Below, piece after piece: positions 44,825-54,666 of a stretch of DNA of 64,000 bases; the stretch's first letter is position 1, and each line of letters starts with the position of its first letter. The translations under genes and the position numbers were made by a program. The DNA lies in assembly GCA_947177775.1 (NCBI GenBank), contig CAMWVS010000001.1, positions 62,001-126,000 of the forward strand, in the 5' to 3' direction. The DNA comes from an uncultured Prevotella sp. (lineage in GTDB: Bacteria; Bacteroidota; Bacteroidia; Bacteroidales; Bacteroidaceae). The notes beneath the pieces were generated by a model. That model had not been told where the DNA came from. It made no database searches and saw nothing but the letters and a program-made list of their open reading frames with translations.

Positions 44825-45772
44825 ATGACAACAAGAGAATATGCCATACAGTGCATCAAAGACGAGGCCGAAGCGCTGCTTGACCTCATACCAAAAATGG
44901 ACGAGAATCTGGACCGCGCCGTCGAACTCATGTACGGCTGCCACGGCAAGGTCATAATCACCGGTGTGGGCAAAAGCGGACACATCGGAGCAAAGATTGC
45001 CGCCACGCTGTCCAGCACGGGAACGCCATCGTTTTTCATCAATCCGCTCGACGTCTTCCACGGAGACCTCGGAGTCATGACGCGCGACGATGTCGTGCTG
45101 GCCATCTCCAACTCCGGAAATACGGACGAACTGCTTAGGTTCATCCCGATGGTGCTCCACATGCAGATTCCGATAATAGCCATGAGCGGCAATCCGGACT
45201 CGCTGCTGGCCAAATATTCCACGTGCCACCTCAATGTTAGCGTGCGCCGCGAGGCCTGCCCGCTCAATCTCGCCCCGACGAGCAGCACGACGGCCATGCT
45301 GGCCATGGGAGACGCGCTGGCCGTAGCACTGATGGAGCGCCGCAATTTCCGCCCGCAGGACTTCGCTCAGTTCCATCCCGGCGGCGAACTTGGCAAGCGG
45401 CTGCTCACCACGGCACAGGATGTCATGCGGACGGTCGACCTGCCCGTAATCTCGCCTGACATGCACCTTGGCGAAGCCATCATACTCGTGAGTAAAGGTA
45501 AACTCGGTTTGGGAGTGGCAATTTCCGACGGACGCATACGCGGACTTATCACTGACGGAGACATCCGGCGTGCTATGGAAAAATGGCAGGCGGAGTTTTT
45601 CGACCGCACCGTGAGCGACATCATGACCGAAAAGCCGAAGAAAGTGTCGCCACAGACAAAAATATCGGAGATACAGAAGATTATGAACCGATATAAAATC
45701 CACTCCGTGCTTGTGGCAGACAAGGACGACAGGTTGCTCGGCATTGTCGACCACTACTCGTGCATGATTTGA
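44825..45772 (+). CDS. kdsD: arabinose-5-phosphate isomerase
   Basis: A 315-residue protein making arabinose 5-phosphate from ribulose 5-phosphate, the precursor used by KdsA. The SIS domain covers about residues 35-170 (KVIITGVGKSGHIGAKIA, SNSGNTDELLRFIPM, LAPTSSTTAMLAMGDALA); two CBS domains follow (about 200-315, PVISPDMHLGEAIILVSKG, GLITDGDIRRAME). These are all KdsD/GutQ features. Neighbouring kdsA strongly supports KdsD over GutQ. The 45-base gap to the next gene suggests the operon continues. Confidence 0.95.
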   Translation: MTTREYAIQCIKDEAEALLDLIPKMDENLDRAVELMYGCHGKVIITGVGKSGHIGAKIAATLSSTGTPSFFINPLDVFHGDLGVMTRDDVVLAISNSGNTDELLRFIPMVLHMQIPIIAMSGNPDSLLAKYSTCHLNVSVRREACPLNLAPTSSTTAMLAMGDALAVALMERRNFRPQDFAQFHPGGELGKRLLTTAQDVMRTVDLPVISPDMHLGEAIILVSKGKLGLGVAISDGRIRGLITDGDIRRAMEKWQAEFFDRTVSDIMTEKPKKVSPQTKISEIQKIMNRYKIHSVLVADKDDRLLGIVDHYSCMI

Positions 45773-45817
45773 AAATAACGATACGCATACACCACTATCG
45801 ACAACTCCGTATTATAC

Positions 45818-48800
45818 ATGAGACAACTGAAACGAATACTGTGCATCATGCTTCTTCTGCTGCCCATGACGGCGGCAGCAGTCTATCTGTTCAAGACGCT
45901 CGATGCGCGCAACGGTCTGAACAGCAGTCAGATCAACTGCATAATGAAGGACTCGCGCGGTTATGTCTGGTTCGGCACGCCGGCCGGACTATACCGCTAT
46001 GACGGATACACCTTCAAATACTTCCAATGCAACTCCCAGGACGGTTCCTCGCTGCCGGACAGCTATATCGTGAGCCTGCAGGAGTCGCTGGACGGAAACC
46101 TGTGGGTAAACACACTTTCAGGCCTATGCGTCTATCACCCGCAGACGGAGACGTTCGAACGAGACATGCGTCAGGTGTTCAGCAAAATGGGCATCAGCAA
46201 CATTCCCGACGTTGTGTATATCGACAGCCACAAGAATCTATGGGCAGCAATACCCAAAAAAGGAGTCATGGCGTACAACATGCAGCAACAGCTGCTCTAC
46301 GAGTTCGGCTACACAAACGATGCCCACGGTATTCCGGAAGGCAAAATATGCTCCATCAGCGAGTGTCACGACGGTGCGGTGATTGTTTATGACGACGGAC
46401 GGTTGGTGTGCTGCGACGTCATGCACCAGCAGCAGACCGTCTGGCAGACGGATGCCGTTGCCGCAGCACGGCTGCGCAAAACGACATCGCTGAAAGCTTT
46501 TGCCGACCAAATGGACAATATCTGGCTCTATGGCCAGGGCACACTCATGCTCTATCGGAAAAATGCAAACACGTGGGACATGTCTTTCGGTGACCGCCTC
46601 GGAATGACCGGCGTGGCCGAAGACCACGCCGTCAACGGTATGGTTGGAGACAGGAAGGGAAACATCTGGATCGGTACGGACCAAAAGGGGCTTTTCTCCA
46701 TGAACGTCAACACACACGAGCTGGTGGCTGTCAATCCACGGGGACTGAACGACCTCACATGGAGAAACGACGAGAAAAGAAGCATTCAGAGTCTCTACGT
46801 GGACGATACGGACCTTCTTTGGGTCGGAACGGAGAAGTCGGGAGTAGCCTTCAGCGGTCAGAACATATATAAGTTTGAGTCCGACCTCTGCGGCGACGTG
46901 ACTGCCTTGGCGCAAGACGCCGCCGGAAAAATGTGGATAGGAACAAGCGGTCAAGGTGTGATCGGGTATGACGGTCCTTTGGCCAGCAAAAAAGTGTCAG
47001 CAATGGCAGCCACAAACGACGGCAGCCTGTGGGTCGGTTCGAAACGCAACGGACTGACGAGAATCAAGGACGGGGCAAGCACGATATATTCCGCCGCACG
47101 CGACAGTATGCGCACCATCATCAATGACAGAATCAACGCCCTGTGCACAGACAAGACGGGAAACCTCTGGATTGCCACCTCGGGAGGACTGCAGGTCTTC
47201 AATCCGAGAATGAACACGTTCTCCACATATACGAAGGAGAACGGCAAAATAAACACAAACAACGTTACCACGCTCTTCTACGGAAAGGGGAACAATCTCT
47301 TTGTCGGCACAGGAGAAGGATTGGTCATACTGAATCTCTCAACAACAGAAAAGACTTTGCTGACCGGAAACTCAACCAATCTGAAGACTTTCACCAACAA
47401 CTATATCACCCAGATATTCGAAGACTCCCGCGGATTGCTCTGGATCGGTACGCGTGAAGGCATCAACGTGCTCAATAGGGAGAACGACAGCCTCAACTAT
47501 ATTACCGAGAAGAACGGACTGGCGAACAACTGTATCAGCGGACTGACAGAAGACAAGGACCATAACATCTGGGTAACAACGACCAACGGTGTTACCCGCG
47601 TGGTCGTACAGCGCAACCACGAGAACGGAACGTTCAACTACGGACTATACAACTACGACACTTCCGACGGTCTGCAGAGCAACGAATTCAACAAGGGAGC
47701 CATCCTTACACGCCGCGACGGAAACGTCATGATGGGCGGACTCAACGGTGTCAACTGGATGCGCCATCACAACAAGGATGACAAAGAGACTCTGCCACGC
47801 GTCATGCTCACACAACTGTTCTTCGGAGATACCGAAGTGCTAATAGGTCATGAGTATGACGGCAACGTCCCGCTGCCGCAAGCACTCAACGAAAGCAACA
47901 GAATCGAACTGACAAACAGCCAGAGCACATTCACAATCAAGTTCGCGGCCGGCAACTACAATCAAAGCGAAAGACTCCAATTCATGTTCTGGATGGAAGG
48001 ATTGGACAACGACTGGCACAATGGCGATGCCCTTTCCCATGGTGTGACCTTCCGGAATCTCGCCAGCGGAAACTATAAACTCCATGTCAAAGCCATCAGC
48101 GCAGACGGCGCAATCAGCAATCAGGAACGTGTTCTGGACATAACCATACTCCGCCCTTGGTGGATTTCATGGTGGATGATAATCATTTATGCCGCCGTTC
48201 TGGCCATAATCGTATATCTGTGGATATTCGGTTTCAAGCGCATATCGTATCTATGGTCGAAGAAGAAAGCCATCATCCGCGAACTGGCATTCCAGCGCGA
48301 GGAAATCAAGGCGGCCAGCGACGACCTGCGCCAGCCGATGGCGAGAATGACATCCATCATCGGCAATATGGCCGAAAGAGAAAATACGGTTGAAGGAAAG
48401 GAGCAAATCAACTCGCTTCACTTCCAGATGCTGCAGATCATCACACGCATATCGGAAATGCAGACGACACTGGAGAATCCCGAATCGAAAGCTTCCGCCG
48501 CTGCAACCAACAGGATGCAGCTCAACGACAAGGGCGAAGTGGAAATCATGAGAGCGGATGTAGAGACGCTCACGGCTGACATAAAGGTACGCCAGGGCGA
48601 CCCGACGACAAAACAATATAAGGTCATCGTCATCGACAACAACGACGAGTTCCTCCGGTTCATCATGGCCCATCTGCGCAATGTCTACGACATGCACGCC
48701 TACAACGACGTAGGCAAAGCTCTCGAAGACCTTGAAGTGCTCAAGGCAAGCATCATCGTATGCAAACAGGACATGCCCGGAATGAACGGCAGCGAACTGT

Positions 48801-49657
48801 GCAACCGAATCAAGATGAACCCGAGAACGGAAAACATAAAGTTCGTTCTCATGACCGACGGCGTGCTGACATCGGCCGACATGCACGATATGAACATCAC
48901 GCTGAGCGCCGACGACTATCTGGCCAAGCCGTTCAACATACAGGAAGCCACACTCCGCTTCAACCGCTTGCTGGGCCTCGCGCCCGAAGATATGCCCGAC
49001 GGACTTATCGAAGGCAAAGAGACGAGACGTCTGGAGACCATCAACGCCAGCATGACGACTGCCACAATCAACTACGACAACATTCAGGACAGCATCGCCG
49101 GAACAGGTGGCAAGACGGCAGACGACAGCGACGCTACGGCAGAAAACTACGCTGAATGTCAGGAAACAGACGCTCCGGCCGGACTGGACAGCCCCGAAAG
49201 CACCCGTGAGAGCTGCGGAAGCTTCATCGAAGACATTGTCGAGAACACTGCACAGAGCGAATATGATCTCTATTATGCCGGCGACGTAACGATGGGAGAC
49301 TACACCATGAACGGCATTATGGACCGGAAACTGATGCAGAACGTCGAGCAATATGTGCTGCAGAACATGAGCCATGGCCACATAAGCCTTGAAGAGATGG
49401 CTTCGGCCATGGGAATGGGACGTGTTCCGTTCTTCCGAAAGATAAGAAGCATCACATCGAAGACACCCGCCGAGCTTGTCAGGGAACTGCGTCTGAAGCA
49501 TGCCTGCACGCTGCTGGCACGCACGGACATCAACATGAGCGAACTTGCCATAAACCTCGGATTCATGACCGCAGAGAACTTCGCGGCCATATTCAAGGAC
49601 AAGCACGGCATGTCACCATTGGAATACCGACTTAAACATCGTAAGAAACAGGGATGA
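45818..49657 (+). CDS. HTCS-like propeller/AraC regulator without kinase domain
   Basis: A 1279-residue one-polypeptide regulator. Signal peptide 1-21; about eleven two-component-propeller blades (GNIWIGTDQKGLFSM, DLLWVGTEKSGV, GLLWIGTREGINVLN); a Y_Y_Y domain (about 680-780); one membrane helix (about 785-810); then cytoplasmic parts. The DHp-like helix reads SDDLRQP: the phospho-accepting His of SHELRTP is Asp835. Only about 70 residues separate it from the receiver, so the HATPase domain (N and G boxes) is absent. The receiver (about 923-1045) has Lys983 (VCKQDMPG) where the phosphorylated Asp belongs. The C-terminal AraC HTH (about 1180-1279) is intact. It likely senses a periplasmic ligand without phosphotransfer. 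Confidence 0.9.
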   Translation: MRQLKRILCIMLLLLPMTAAAVYLFKTLDARNGLNSSQINCIMKDSRGYVWFGTPAGLYRYDGYTFKYFQCNSQDGSSLPDSYIVSLQESLDGNLWVNTLSGLCVYHPQTETFERDMRQVFSKMGISNIPDVVYIDSHKNLWAAIPKKGVMAYNMQQQLLYEFGYTNDAHGIPEGKICSISECHDGAVIVYDDGRLVCCDVMHQQQTVWQTDAVAAARLRKTTSLKAFADQMDNIWLYGQGTLMLYRKNANTWDMSFGDRLGMTGVAEDHAVNGMVGDRKGNIWIGTDQKGLFSMNVNTHELVAVNPRGLNDLTWRNDEKRSIQSLYVDDTDLLWVGTEKSGVAFSGQNIYKFESDLCGDVTALAQDAAGKMWIGTSGQGVIGYDGPLASKKVSAMAATNDGSLWVGSKRNGLTRIKDGASTIYSAARDSMRTIINDRINALCTDKTGNLWIATSGGLQVFNPRMNTFSTYTKENGKINTNNVTTLFYGKGNNLFVGTGEGLVILNLSTTEKTLLTGNSTNLKTFTNNYITQIFEDSRGLLWIGTREGINVLNRENDSLNYITEKNGLANNCISGLTEDKDHNIWVTTTNGVTRVVVQRNHENGTFNYGLYNYDTSDGLQSNEFNKGAILTRRDGNVMMGGLNGVNWMRHHNKDDKETLPRVMLTQLFFGDTEVLIGHEYDGNVPLPQALNESNRIELTNSQSTFTIKFAAGNYNQSERLQFMFWMEGLDNDWHNGDALSHGVTFRNLASGNYKLHVKAISADGAISNQERVLDITILRPWWISWWMIIIYAAVLAIIVYLWIFGFKRISYLWSKKKAIIRELAFQREEIKAASDDLRQPMARMTSIIGNMAERENTVEGKEQINSLHFQMLQIITRISEMQTTLENPESKASAAATNRMQLNDKGEVEIMRADVETLTADIKVRQGDPTTKQYKVIVIDNNDEFLRFIMAHLRNVYDMHAYNDVGKALEDLEVLKASIIVCKQDMPGMNGSELCNRIKMNPRTENIKFVLMTDGVLTSADMHDMNITLSADDYLAKPFNIQEATLRFNRLLGLAPEDMPDGLIEGKETRRLETINASMTTATINYDNIQDSIAGTGGKTADDSDATAENYAECQETDAPAGLDSPESTRESCGSFIEDIVENTAQSEYDLYYAGDVTMGDYTMNGIMDRKLMQNVEQYVLQNMSHGHISLEEMASAMGMGRVPFFRKIRSITSKTPAELVRELRLKHACTLLARTDINMSELAINLGFMTAENFAAIFKDKHGMSPLEYRLKHRKKQG

Positions 49658-51000
49658 AATCATTTATAACCATCGCTTGTCTGCTACTGCCCACGGCCAA
49701 TGTGGAGTCGCAGGCAAGCTATTATGCTATACACACAAGCGATTACACTATACAGAAAAGCGGTTCTGTAACACAGACAAAAGACAATCCAGCCATTCAC
49801 AGAAGCGATTCCGCCATTGTGAAGGTACTTGAGGATAACGGAATAACGTTCAGTCATAACAACAGCGTGACGCTGCTCACCACCGGACAGGCCAAATTTG
49901 ACGACATGTTCGAAGCCATCCGACAGGCCCGCAGCAGCATCCATCTCGAATACTTCAACTTCCGCAACGACTCCATCGCGTCCGAACTGTTCGGCCTTCT
50001 ACGCATGAAGGCAGCCGAAGGTGTTGAAGTAAGAGCCTTGTTCGACGGTTTCGGCAACGACTCCAACAACCAGCCGTTGCGACGTGAGCACGTTGACAGC
50101 CTCAGACGGGACGGCGTTGACATCCACGAGTTCGACCCGATACGCTTCCCGTGGGTCAACCACATCTTCCTCCGCGACCACCGAAAGATTGTCGTCATCG
50201 ACGGAAGCATAGCCTACACGGGCGGAATGAACGTGGCCGACTACTACATCAACGGAACGGAACAGGTGGGAGAATGGCGCGACATGCACTGCCGCATAGA
50301 GGGCGGAGCCGTCAACCAGCTCCAGATGATATTCACAAGGATATGGCAGAAAGTCACCGGCGAAGACCTCTGGCGGCCGGAATATTTCCGTGCATACACG
50401 CCGGAACACTTCGACGGCCTTGCCCCTGACACCACGGCGACGGCCGGCCACAAGACGGTGGGCATCATCAACCGCGAACCGCGCACATCGAACAAGATTA
50501 TCCGTACGTTCTATGAAAACGCCATCAACTGCGCACAGGATTCCATCAAGCTCATCAATCCGTATCTGACCCTCAACCACAAGCTGAAGAAAGCACTGCG
50601 CAACGCGGTCAAACGCGGCGTGAAAGTTGAGATTATGGTATCGGCAAAGAGCGACATACCTCTGACTCCGGACTGCGTATTCTATAATGTACACAAGCTT
50701 ATGAAGCGCGGCGTGGACGTATGGCTCTATCAGCCGGGCTTCCACCATACCAAAGTCATCATGGTCGACGGCCGCTTCTGCACCGTAGGCAGTGCCAACC
50801 TCAACTCCCGCAGCCTTAGCTGGGACTACGAGGAAAACGCCGTCATCATCGATCCTAACACTACCCGCCAGCTCGACAACCTCTTCGACAATGACAAGAA
50901 GAAGAGCGTCTACCTCACGAAAAAGACGTGGAACGAGTTCAGGACACCATGGCAGAAATTCGTCGGATGGTTCGCCCATCTGCTGGCCCCCGTGTTATGA
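49654..51000 (+). CDS. exported phospholipase D/cardiolipin synthase-like protein
   Basis: A 448-residue protein whose ATG overlaps the stop of the regulator (ATGA), so the two are translationally coupled. A signal peptide (about 1-19) is followed by a linker with Ser/Asp repeats (IHTSDYTIQKSG, IHRSDSAI). Two complete HKD motifs are present: HRKIVVIDG (about residue 173) and HHTKVIMVDGRFCTVGSANL (about residue 362). This is the layout of cardiolipin synthases, which join two phosphatidylglycerols, but the usual pair of N-terminal membrane helices is missing, so a secreted phospholipase D or phosphatidyltransferase is also possible. Confidence 0.88.
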   Translation: MKSFITIACLLLPTANVESQASYYAIHTSDYTIQKSGSVTQTKDNPAIHRSDSAIVKVLEDNGITFSHNNSVTLLTTGQAKFDDMFEAIRQARSSIHLEYFNFRNDSIASELFGLLRMKAAEGVEVRALFDGFGNDSNNQPLRREHVDSLRRDGVDIHEFDPIRFPWVNHIFLRDHRKIVVIDGSIAYTGGMNVADYYINGTEQVGEWRDMHCRIEGGAVNQLQMIFTRIWQKVTGEDLWRPEYFRAYTPEHFDGLAPDTTATAGHKTVGIINREPRTSNKIIRTFYENAINCAQDSIKLINPYLTLNHKLKKALRNAVKRGVKVEIMVSAKSDIPLTPDCVFYNVHKLMKRGVDVWLYQPGFHHTKVIMVDGRFCTVGSANLNSRSLSWDYEENAVIIDPNTTRQLDNLFDNDKKKSVYLTKKTWNEFRTPWQKFVGWFAHLLAPVL

Positions 51001-51062
51001 AAAACTGCGTTCTGCCGACACCATAAGGCAACAATTTGAATGGTGTCGGCAGAACGCAGTTT
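51001..51062. terminator. perfect 23-bp-stem bidirectional terminator
   Basis: AAACTGCGTTCTGCCGACAC to GTGTCGGCAGAACGCAGTTT around an 18-base loop, between converging genes, with flanking A and T runs. Confidence 0.88.
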
Positions 51063-51154
51063 CTCTGATTCCAACATATCGTTTTCATTGCTTCAACCGC
51101 TTTCGGCCAAGTATCCGGAGAACGTCTTTCAAAAACCGCAGCTCAATCCTGATT

Positions 51155-53416
51155 TCATCTCATCATCTCGGCACACACGACGTCAAGCATCATTTCCAGT
51201 TCAACCTGCGTCACCCCATGCTCCAGGATAAACTTCAGTTCGGTTCCGACAATATCTTCCTTCGCCTTTTTCCGCATTCCGAAGTTGCTCTCGTTGGGAT
51301 AGCGCATTTTTAGATAGGCTGCAAAACTTTCCGCCGCAGCACGGTGGTTGCCGGCGAACCACTCGCAGTAACCGTTGTTCATCCGGTCGTTAGAATCCAT
51401 GACCCCACGGCTGCCAAGTTTCTCATATACACGTCTTGCCTGTTCATACTTGCCTGCTCCAACCAACGCGCGCGCCATCACGCGGCTGACACCGACATTG
51501 TCAGGATTCTCATAGTCAAGCCGGTAGAGCACTTTCAGGGCTTCGTCGTATTCCCACAGATTTGTCAGACATACGCTGTAGCTCAGCGCATAGGTCATTG
51601 TCTCAGGCGAGGCTGCCATCAGACGGGCATAGGCATCACGCGCTTCGGCATAGCGTTCCTCGTAGAACAAAGCCCGCGCATATCCCTTCAAGGCCCGGAG
51701 TTCATCCTTCTGCAATCTCAGTGCATGCTCAAAACAGTCTGTCGCCTTCATTTCATTCATGCGGGAATCCAATATAACGCCACCGCTACGGAGCAAGACA
51801 TGACCAAAGAGCATGTAATACTGATAGTCTTTTCCTTTGTCGCTATAGTTACATATAACCCCTGCAACCTCATCATACATTTTGTGTTTGACCATGAATG
51901 AGCCTATTTCACCGAAACGACTCTCCAACTCAGTTCCACGGAATATACGTTTTGAGAAAAATACATATTCAGGAGAGCTCTTTCCGACGGACTGAATGTC
52001 AAACGGATTGCGGAACTGACTCCGCGACGGGAACAGCCGGAAGAATCGATAGAGATCCTGAAGATATGTTCGGCGGATATAGGCCGGTGTCTTTGTGTCT
52101 GTCTCGGACATGCGTCCGAAGCCGGCTATATCCCCGTTGTCAATGATGCTGCGCATGCTTTGCGGTATGCGCTCCATCACCTGACTGAATGCCAGGACAA
52201 AAGAATACTTGTCACTGTTGCAGAACGATCCTCGGTTCATCATCATACCGAGGAGACGTCCGTGTCCCATACGCTCATAGATAGCGCTGACAGCCGGATG
52301 TTCGGGATAGAAAGGGACAAACCAGTTGCTCACGCTGCTGAAAAACGGGAAACGCTTCATCTGTGAGAATCCGCCGAAATAAATGTCCGAGCCGGCTTTC
52401 TGCATGTCCACCATCTTGCGGAATCCCTCCTCCACCTTTTCCATGTTACGCTCCGAGGCCTCCGGGTCGAGAATGTCCTGCATGGGGTCTTCGGCTTTCT
52501 CCTCAATACCTGTGGGCGTGATATGGAGATTGTTGTGCTTAAGCAGGTCCGGCATAATCTCCTTCTGTATCTTCTTTGTGTCGCTTTCCGCCATAACACA
52601 GTAGAACAGCTGTATCTGCAGCTCGGTCAGTTCGTCCCTCACGGCCTCATCCTGGAGCATCTCTTCGACCATCTGCCGCTGTTCAGGGAAAAGTCCTTCG
52701 AATTCCTCTTTCACCGAAAGCACCCATCCCACGAGAGCCCTCTGCCGGACGTTCTCGTCCGTGCTCCGCCGGTAGACCGTGACAAGAAGACGGAACTTGT
52801 TTATATCAAACATGTTCATAGTGCTCAGCATCAGCGCCGAAACAATTACCTGCTGGTCATTCGTATCGACCGTCGGCGAGAGCAGAATATCTTCGTAGGC
52901 CTCGGCCATTCCCTCGTTCCACTGCTGCGAGGTCCATATATGGTCAAAAAGGTCGTTCATCAGCCGCTGGCGGGCGGAATAGAAGTCGTTCTTCTTCTGT
53001 TTTCTGACGTGTTCCGGCTCAAGTTCAAGCATTGCCGCGTCAGTCACAAACCCCTCCAATGCGGCGCGGAGAACAGGCATAGACCAGTCGCGTCCGGCTC
53101 CGTCGATGCGCCGTCTGACTGCCGACGTATATGGCGAATGGGCCATATCGTAGCGCACATAGGCATCTGCCGCAAGCCTGTAGGCACGCCTCCTCAGCAC
53201 ATTATGGATACTTTCAAGCTGCGGGTCGCGATAGCCCGTTGCCCAATATTCAACCATACGCTCATAGTCGCTGCGCAGACCGTCCAGCCGTTCATCCATG
53301 TTAAGCTCCGGATATTTACACACGAACGCGGCCAACTGTTCCAGGGCCACGCTCAGCTGACCTTTGTCGAGCAGCAGCATTATATCGTCCAATTCCTTAT
53401 TTGCCTCCATCGTCAT
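51155..53416 (-). CDS. large TPR protein of unknown function
   Basis: A 753-residue soluble protein. The first 400 residues are helical and show no known domain (DDIMLLLDKGQLSVALEQLA, DDYSARQRLMNDLFDHIW-like). TPR units are clear in the last third: YYMLFGHVLLRSGGVILDSR, AFEHALRLQKDELRALKGYA-type repeats, ARDAYARLMAASPETMTYAL and EDALKVLYRLDYENPDNVGV. The gene overlaps the end of the binding-lipoprotein gene by 20 bases (ATG at 53416 or 53410), so the pair is co-translated. I cannot assign a function; the pairing with a solute-binding-type lipoprotein is the main clue. Confidence 0.8.
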   Translation of the reverse strand: MTMEANKELDDIMLLLDKGQLSVALEQLAAFVCKYPELNMDERLDGLRSDYERMVEYWATGYRDPQLESIHNVLRRRAYRLAADAYVRYDMAHSPYTSAVRRRIDGAGRDWSMPVLRAALEGFVTDAAMLELEPEHVRKQKKNDFYSARQRLMNDLFDHIWTSQQWNEGMAEAYEDILLSPTVDTNDQQVIVSALMLSTMNMFDINKFRLLVTVYRRSTDENVRQRALVGWVLSVKEEFEGLFPEQRQMVEEMLQDEAVRDELTELQIQLFYCVMAESDTKKIQKEIMPDLLKHNNLHITPTGIEEKAEDPMQDILDPEASERNMEKVEEGFRKMVDMQKAGSDIYFGGFSQMKRFPFFSSVSNWFVPFYPEHPAVSAIYERMGHGRLLGMMMNRGSFCNSDKYSFVLAFSQVMERIPQSMRSIIDNGDIAGFGRMSETDTKTPAYIRRTYLQDLYRFFRLFPSRSQFRNPFDIQSVGKSSPEYVFFSKRIFRGTELESRFGEIGSFMVKHKMYDEVAGVICNYSDKGKDYQYYMLFGHVLLRSGGVILDSRMNEMKATDCFEHALRLQKDELRALKGYARALFYEERYAEARDAYARLMAASPETMTYALSYSVCLTNLWEYDEALKVLYRLDYENPDNVGVSRVMARALVGAGKYEQARRVYEKLGSRGVMDSNDRMNNGYCEWFAGNHRAAAESFAAYLKMRYPNESNFGMRKKAKEDIVGTELKFILEHGVTQVELEMMLDVVCAEMMR

Positions 53417-54359
53417 CTATTGTTGTTGCGTCATCAGCCAGTTTTTCTTTCAGCCATGCCTCGGCACGGTCTATATCCTCCTTGCGTGGAACCGCCGCAT
53501 GTTCAAAACGAATGTCCTTCGGAAGAGCATCGGCTACATCCTCTCCTACACCACACATCCCGGCTATCAGCTTCCTATAGCCTTCCAGACCGTATTTACT
53601 TATGGAATCGCAGGCCATGTCGTATGCCTTCATCAGAACTTCAATCTGTTTCCGCCGTGCAGTGTCTCCTATCAGCTCATGTCTGACGGCCATCGCTCCG
53701 AGCCTGATTCCCGTACGTCGCGAGTCCATCAGCACAGGATTTTTCTGCATACGGGCCGCCGTAGCCTGCGGTTCTGTGAGCAACATTGCGTCCATCTCGT
53801 TGTTTTCGAGCATCTTCAGCCTCAGAACTATGTCGTTGACCTGAATTCTGAACACCATCTCGGGAACCAGTCCGACACTGTCCACGGCATAGTCGCCGAA
53901 CATGTCGGTTGCCGAATAGCGCGTCATGGCCAGCATCTTGTCGTTGAGTTGCTTCAGCTCCTTTATGCGGGCGTTGCGATTGGTCAGCAACTGCCAGTAG
54001 GCTCCGGTCGCAGTGAGATATTCCAGCGGCATTCCCTGGCCGACAATTCGCTGTCCCCTGACAAGGTCGGTGACGAGTCCTTCAACTTTCCGTCCCCTCA
54101 GAGCCTCGTCGCAGTCCATCCGTGCGGCAAATCTTTTCAGTCTCACGTCGGCTCCCAATGCGGCAAAAAGACCGTGATGACGGGCCACGTAGAGCGGCAG
54201 ACAGTCGAGAGTCGGTGTCACGGCTATCTTCAGCGCAGCAGAATCCTCACGTGCCAGTCTCTGGCTTTCTGCACGCGTGAGACGCTTCTGCTCCTCATAC
54301 GACTGCCCGCAGGCGGCAAGCAGTGCCGTTGAAACAAAGATCAGGATTATATGTTTCAT
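53397..54359 (-). CDS. solute-binding-type lipoprotein without a permease
   Basis: A 320-residue lipoprotein: lipobox LLAACGQS with Cys17. The mature part resembles the NMT1/THI5-TauA type periplasmic binding fold: LKIAVTPTLDCLPLYVARHH, GLFAALGADVRLKRF, VEGLVTDLVRG, EMDAMLLTEPQATAARM. Normally such proteins feed an ABC permease, but no permease or ATPase gene is nearby. It may act alone as a sensor or chaperone, or work with the co-translated TPR protein. Promoter TAATTTTG at 54531-54538 with a leader of about 165 bases. Confidence 0.8.
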   Translation of the reverse strand: MKHIILIFVSTALLAACGQSYEEQKRLTRAESQRLAREDSAALKIAVTPTLDCLPLYVARHHGLFAALGADVRLKRFAARMDCDEALRGRKVEGLVTDLVRGQRIVGQGMPLEYLTATGAYWQLLTNRNARIKELKQLNDKMLAMTRYSATDMFGDYAVDSVGLVPEMVFRIQVNDIVLRLKMLENNEMDAMLLTEPQATAARMQKNPVLMDSRRTGIRLGAMAVRHELIGDTARRKQIEVLMKAYDMACDSISKYGLEGYRKLIAGMCGVGEDVADALPKDIRFEHAAVPRKEDIDRAEAWLKEKLADDATTIDDDGGK

Positions 54360-54530
54360 ATATATAATGTGTCTTCTTTTGATTCTATATACATTTGTTG
54401 TTGAGTCGTATTGTCACTCAAGTGATTTACATAATATGCCATTAACCGAAAAAGGGCGCCCAACGTATTATAATATACACGAGCCGCCCTTCCGAGTTAT
54501 TAATGTGCGATATTAGCCTTTATCACGCTG

Positions 54531-54560
54531 CAAAATTAATAAATATTCTTCAAACTCAAA
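54531..54560 (-). promoter_or_regulatory. promoter of the binding-lipoprotein/TPR operon
   Basis: On the minus strand -33 TTTG at 54560-54557 and -7 TAATTTTG at 54538-54531, 22 bases apart. The leader holds a short AAGGGCG/CGCCCTT hairpin at about 54451-54491. Confidence 0.65.
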
Positions 54561-54666
54561 ACGTATTTCCAATAAATACGCCCCTCAGCCCATCTTTTTC
54601 GCCACAGCCGACAAGTTGCCGACAGGTCAATGAGTTTACGCGCCACGGCCAATGCAGCATAAACAG

